From Methylococcaceae bacterium (GTDB taxonomy: Bacteria; Pseudomonadota; Gammaproteobacteria; Methylococcales; Methylomonadaceae): DNA of 18,390 nucleotides. The stretch lies in assembly GCA_030699345.1 (NCBI GenBank), contig JAUYMX010000555.1, positions 1-18,390 of the forward strand. The letters are read 5' to 3'. Positions 14,891-18,390 of this stretch are shown here, piece by piece. Positions within the stretch are counted from its first letter, which is position 1, and each line of letters begins with the position of its first letter. A program made the position numbers and the translations under genes. The notes beneath the pieces are model-generated. The model was not told where the DNA came from. It made no database searches and saw only the letters and a list, made by a program, of their open reading frames with translations.

Positions 14891-15523
14891 ATGCGTACTC
14901 GCGTTAAAATCTGTGGCTTTACCCGGGTTGAGGATGCGGTTTTTGCGGCTCGTTTGGGTGTAGATGCTATAGGTTTGGTGTTTTATCCGCCGAGTCCTCG
15001 GCATGTTGAAATTGAGCAGGCGCTTAAAATAGTTAGTGCATTGCCGGCATTTACAACGGTAGTTGCTTTATTTGTTGATGAGCGGGAAGCGCTGATTCGT
15101 GAAGTATTAAAGCATGTGCCTGTGGACTGCATTCAATTTCACGGTGATGAATCGCCCAAAGCTTGCCGGTTATACGATAAGCGATATATTAAAGCGCTAC
15201 GTATGCGTAATGATACCGATGTGCTGGCATTGGCTGAGCACTATCATGATGCAGACGGGCTGTTGCTGGATGCTTATCATCCGGATGCTAAAGGCGGTAC
15301 GGGTAGCCGATTTGATTGGCAGTTAATTCCTAAGCAATGTTCATTGCCGATTATTTTGGCTGGCGGACTTGACGGAGTTAATGTTAAACAGGCTATTAAT
15401 CAAATAAGACCTTATGCGGTGGATGTGAGTAGCGGAGTAGAAGCGACAAAAGGTATTAAGGATCACGAAGCAATGGCTGCATTCATAAAAACAATAAACG
15501 AGGGTGACGGAAAGCTAACATGA
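14891..15523 (+). CDS. trpF: Phosphoribosylanthranilate isomerase
   Basis: Isomerises N-(5'-phosphoribosyl)anthranilate in tryptophan synthesis. The 210-residue TIM barrel shows KICGFT (6-11, catalytic Cys8), catalytic Asp127 in LLLDAYHPDAKGGTG and the phosphate-binding VDVSSGVE (177-184). It is monofunctional, not fused to trpC as in E. coli. No Shine-Dalgarno sequence is evident before the ATG. The stop overlaps trpB by four bases, so TrpF and TrpB are translationally linked. The other trp genes (trpEGDC) are not in the window. Confidence 0.96.
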   Translation: MRTRVKICGFTRVEDAVFAARLGVDAIGLVFYPPSPRHVEIEQALKIVSALPAFTTVVALFVDEREALIREVLKHVPVDCIQFHGDESPKACRLYDKRYIKALRMRNDTDVLALAEHYHDADGLLLDAYHPDAKGGTGSRFDWQLIPKQCSLPIILAGGLDGVNVKQAINQIRPYAVDVSSGVEATKGIKDHEAMAAFIKTINEGDGKLT

Positions 15524-16722
15524 CAGAAAAATATAATATGCCCGATACGCGGGGTCACTGTGGTCCATACGGCGGAATTTTTGTAGCAGAGACATTGATG
15601 CCACCCATTCAGGAGCTAAATGCGGCTTATCAGCGCTATATGGTCGATCCTGAATTTATCGCTGAGCTGGATGCCGACTTAAAATATTATGTAGGACGCC
15701 CATCGCCTTTGTATCACGCCGAACGCTGGAGTCGTGAGCTGGGTGGTGCACAAATATACTTGAAGCGTGAAGATCTTAACCATACCGGCGCGCATAAAAT
15801 CAATAACACCATCGGCCAAGCCTTGTTGGCTAAGCGCATGGGTAAAACCCGGATTATTGCCGAAACCGGTGCCGGACAACATGGAGTGGCAACGGCAACT
15901 ATTGCTGCCAGATTAGGCTTGGAATGTGTAATCTACATGGGGGCTGTCGATGTTGTTAGGCAGTCACTTAATGTTTATCGCATGAAGTTGCTGGGTGCTA
16001 CGGTTGTTGCGGTTGAATCAGGTTCTAAAACCTTGAAAGACGCGCTTAATGAAGCGTTGAGAGATTGGGTAACTAATGTCGATAATACCTTTTATATTAT
16101 TGGCACAGTGGCTGGTCCACACCCTTATCCAGCGATGGTTAGGGATTTTCAGGCCATTATTGGTCGTGAAGCCAAACAGCAATGCATCGAACAAGCAGGG
16201 CGATTACCGGATGCATTAGTTGCTTGTGTAGGCGGCGGATCCAATGCTATCGGCTTGTTCTATCCATTTATAGACGATGCTTCGGTGGCAATGTACGGTG
16301 TTGAAGCGGCGGGTGATGGAGTTGAAACCGGTCGTCATTCGGCACCACTTTGCGCAGGTCGTCCTGGTGTACTGCATGGTAACCGCACATATCTAATGGA
16401 AGATGATGATGGTGAAATTATCGAAACACACTCCATTTCCGCTGGATTAGATTATCCTGGCGTCGGCCCTGAGCATGCCTGGTTGAAAGATACCGGCCGG
16501 GCTCAATATGTAAATATTACCGACAATGAAGCTCTGGAAGGTTTTTATGCGTTAACGCGCATGGAAGGCATTATTCCTGCCCTCGAATCCAGCCATGCAA
16601 TGGCTTATACAATGAAGCTTGCCCCTACGATGAGCAAAGATAAGATTATCATCGTCAACCTATCTGGTCGTGGCGATAAAGATATGCAAACTATGGCGCA
16701 ACGCGAGGGCATAATGTTATGA
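15520..16722 (+). CDS. trpB: Tryptophan synthase beta chain
   Basis: Joins indole and serine to form tryptophan, with pyridoxal phosphate bound to Lys93 in HTGAHKINN. The 400-residue product shows GRPSPLYHAER (59-69), catalytic-position Glu115 in ETGAGQHG, the phosphate-binding GGGSN (238-242) and the C-terminal VNLSGRGDKDM. It is the TrpB1 type that partners TrpA. GGAAAG precedes the start, which overlaps trpF. It overlaps trpA by four bases in turn. Confidence 0.97.
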   Translation: MTEKYNMPDTRGHCGPYGGIFVAETLMPPIQELNAAYQRYMVDPEFIAELDADLKYYVGRPSPLYHAERWSRELGGAQIYLKREDLNHTGAHKINNTIGQALLAKRMGKTRIIAETGAGQHGVATATIAARLGLECVIYMGAVDVVRQSLNVYRMKLLGATVVAVESGSKTLKDALNEALRDWVTNVDNTFYIIGTVAGPHPYPAMVRDFQAIIGREAKQQCIEQAGRLPDALVACVGGGSNAIGLFYPFIDDASVAMYGVEAAGDGVETGRHSAPLCAGRPGVLHGNRTYLMEDDDGEIIETHSISAGLDYPGVGPEHAWLKDTGRAQYVNITDNEALEGFYALTRMEGIIPALESSHAMAYTMKLAPTMSKDKIIIVNLSGRGDKDMQTMAQREGIML

Positions 16723-17522
16723 GTCGATTAACTGGCAAATTTGCAGAGCTTGCAAAAACCGGCCGTAAAGCGCTAATTCCGTTTATTACCGCAGGCGATC
16801 CAAATCCTAATTTTACCTTGCCGATGATGCATGCAATGGTTGCGGCAGGCGTTGATATTATCGAATTAGGCGTGCCGTTTTCTGATCCGATGGCTGATGG
16901 CCCGGTGATTCAGCGCGCCAGCGAGCGAGCTCTTGCTCATAAAATGAGTTTAAGAAAAGTATTGGCGTTGGTTGGTGAATTTAGAAAAACCGATCAACAA
17001 ACCCCCGTAGTATTGATGGGCTATGTCAATCCTATCGAAGCGATGGGTTACGAGAATTTCGCCAATGCAGCTCAGCAAGCTGATGTTGATGGTGTGTTAA
17101 CTGTCGATTTACCGCCGGATGAAGCCGAAAATTGTGTCGCTTTGTTAAAAGCCCACAGCATTGATCCGATTTTTTTATTGGCGCCTAATAGTATCGATGA
17201 GCGTATTAAAATGATGGACGCTGCCGGCAGCGGTTATCTTTATTATGTGTCACTTAAAGGTGTGACCGGTGCAGGCCATTTAAATACTGCCGATGTAGAA
17301 ACCAAGCTGAAGCAAATCCGCGCTAATACTAAATTGCCTATAGCGATCGGTTTCGGTGTCAAAGATGCTGAAACAGCGAAAACTGTTGCCAATCTAGGCG
17401 ATGGGGTTGTGGTGGGAAGTGCCTTGATCAGCAAAATCGAAGCCCATCAAGATGATCTGACAACGGCGCAACAACAAATCGTTGAATTATTGGCGGCCAT
17501 GCGCCAAGCCATGGATAGTTAA
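16719..17522 (+). CDS. trpA: Tryptophan synthase alpha chain
   Basis: Cleaves indole-3-glycerol phosphate to indole, passed through a tunnel to TrpB. The 267-residue TIM barrel has catalytic Glu49 (IIELGVPFSD) and Asp60 (PMADGPVIQ) at the standard positions, LTVDLPPDE in the middle, YYVSLKGVTGAG, and the phosphate-binding GFGVKD and VVVGSAL. The start overlaps trpB (ATGA) with GAGGG close by. accD follows after 19 bases. Confidence 0.97.
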   Translation: MSRLTGKFAELAKTGRKALIPFITAGDPNPNFTLPMMHAMVAAGVDIIELGVPFSDPMADGPVIQRASERALAHKMSLRKVLALVGEFRKTDQQTPVVLMGYVNPIEAMGYENFANAAQQADVDGVLTVDLPPDEAENCVALLKAHSIDPIFLLAPNSIDERIKMMDAAGSGYLYYVSLKGVTGAGHLNTADVETKLKQIRANTKLPIAIGFGVKDAETAKTVANLGDGVVVGSALISKIEAHQDDLTTAQQQIVELLAAMRQAMDS

Positions 17523-17541
17523 GACCTGCGGAGCCTAATCT

Positions 17542-18390
17542 ATGAGTTGGTTTGAAAAATTACTACCATCAACAATCCGGACGGAAGCATCCAATAAGAA
17601 AGGTGCGGTGCCCGAGGGATTGTGGAACAAGTGTCCAAGCTGTAACGCGATACTTTATAACAGCGAGTTGGAAAAAAACTTCAATGTCTGTCCAAAGTGC
17701 GAACATCACATGCGCATTTCGGCAAGAACGCGCTTGAATATGTTTCTGGATGAAAACGGCCGAGAAGAAATTGGCAAGCAAGTTAAGCCGATTGATCCTT
17801 TAAAATTTAAGGACAGCAAAAAATATAAGGATAGGATCACTCAGGCTCAAAAACAGACTAAAGAAAATGACGCCTTGGTGGTTATGAAAGGCCAGCTGAA
17901 AGGACAGGATATTGTCGTGGCCGCATTTGATTTTAGCTTTATGGGCGGATCAATGGGGTCTGTCGTCGGTGAGAAATTTGTTCGCGGCGTTAATAAAAGT
18001 CTCGAAATAGGCGCGCCATTTGTGGTTTTTACTGCGAGTGGTGGTGCGCGTATGCAGGAATCCTTGTTTTCGTTGTTTCAAATGGCTAAAACTAGTGCTG
18101 CCTTAACTAAATTATCTGAGGCGGGGCTCCCCTATATTTCTTTTATGACTGATCCAACCATGGGCGGCGTATCTGCCAGCTTGGCTATGTTGGGGGATCT
18201 TAACGTTGCTGAGCCGAACGCATTAATCGGCTTTGCCGGTCCTAGAGTTATTGAGCAAACCGTACGAGAAAAATTGCCCGAAGGCTTTCAGCGTAGCGAA
18301 TTTTTGCAGGAGCATGGCGCGATTGACATGATTATTGATAGACGACAAATGCGTGAAGAGATAGGTAGCGTTTTGTCCTTATTGATGGCT
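17542..18390 (+). CDS. accD: Acetyl-CoA carboxylase carboxyltransferase subunit beta (3' end cut by the window)
   Basis: The beta half of the carboxyltransferase that, with AccA, moves carboxyl from biotin to acetyl-CoA for fatty acid synthesis. The frame from the ATG at 17542 stays open for 283 codons to the window edge with no stop, so only the last few to about 25 residues are missing (E. coli AccD is 304). The N-terminal zinc ribbon is complete: Cys31, Cys34, Cys50 and Cys53. The carboxyltransferase region shows GGSMGSVVGEKF, TASGGARMQES, DPTMGGVSAS and GFAGPRVIEQT, typical of the family. GGAG (17530-17533) precedes the start. Its place behind trpA, 19 bases away, makes it the fourth gene of a trpFBA-accD cluster seen in many beta/gammaproteobacteria. 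Confidence 0.95.
   Translation, partial: MSWFEKLLPSTIRTEASNKKGAVPEGLWNKCPSCNAILYNSELEKNFNVCPKCEHHMRISARTRLNMFLDENGREEIGKQVKPIDPLKFKDSKKYKDRITQAQKQTKENDALVVMKGQLKGQDIVVAAFDFSFMGGSMGSVVGEKFVRGVNKSLEIGAPFVVFTASGGARMQESLFSLFQMAKTSAALTKLSEAGLPYISFMTDPTMGGVSASLAMLGDLNVAEPNALIGFAGPRVIEQTVREKLPEGFQRSEFLQEHGAIDMIIDRRQMREEIGSVLSLLMA

Overview
The window looks like chromosome from a gammaproteobacterium of moderate GC. The coaBC-dut-algC-argB order is also found in Pseudomonas, and Dut, RadC, TrpA and AccD carry the motifs and lengths of their gammaproteobacterial counterparts. A trpF-trpB-trpA-accD cluster fits beta/gammaproteobacteria, including methane oxidisers (Methylococcales). That last placement is a guess from gene order, not something the sequence proves.

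Layout. Positions 1-242 hold the 3' end of an unrecognised gene that converges on argB. Positions 219-5301 (minus strand) form a tight housekeeping operon: coaBC (coenzyme A), dut (dUTP hydrolysis), a long membrane-anchored algC (phosphomanno/phosphoglucomutase) and argB (arginine). radC lies divergently at 5404-6078. Positions 6180-10230 carry a three-gene, ATGA-overlapped cassette: a SIR2-like NAD-binding protein, a HerA-type hexameric ATPase and a RhuM-family protein. The first two match the SIR2-HerA anti-phage defence pair. The RhuM gene is translationally joined to them and has a different base composition, and it is the main point of interest. Positions 10296-11890 (minus) carry purE-purK. 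Then come a small SAM methyltransferase, ribA with a GTG start, and a convergent small zinc-ribbon protein. Next is a DUF2231-like membrane protein with a very histidine-rich tail. The trpF-trpB-trpA-accD cluster runs off the right edge, with accD lacking only its 3' end.

Working together: the flanks are core metabolism and the defence cassette sits between radC and purK like an insertion. In relatives such as E. coli radC is followed by rpmB-rpmG, which are absent here. The SIR2 and HerA genes are visibly AT-rich, while RhuM and the flanks are not. No gene-less stretch exceeds 300 bases; the longest is 11891-12078. No tRNA, rRNA, CRISPR array, insertion sequence or clear attachment repeat was seen.
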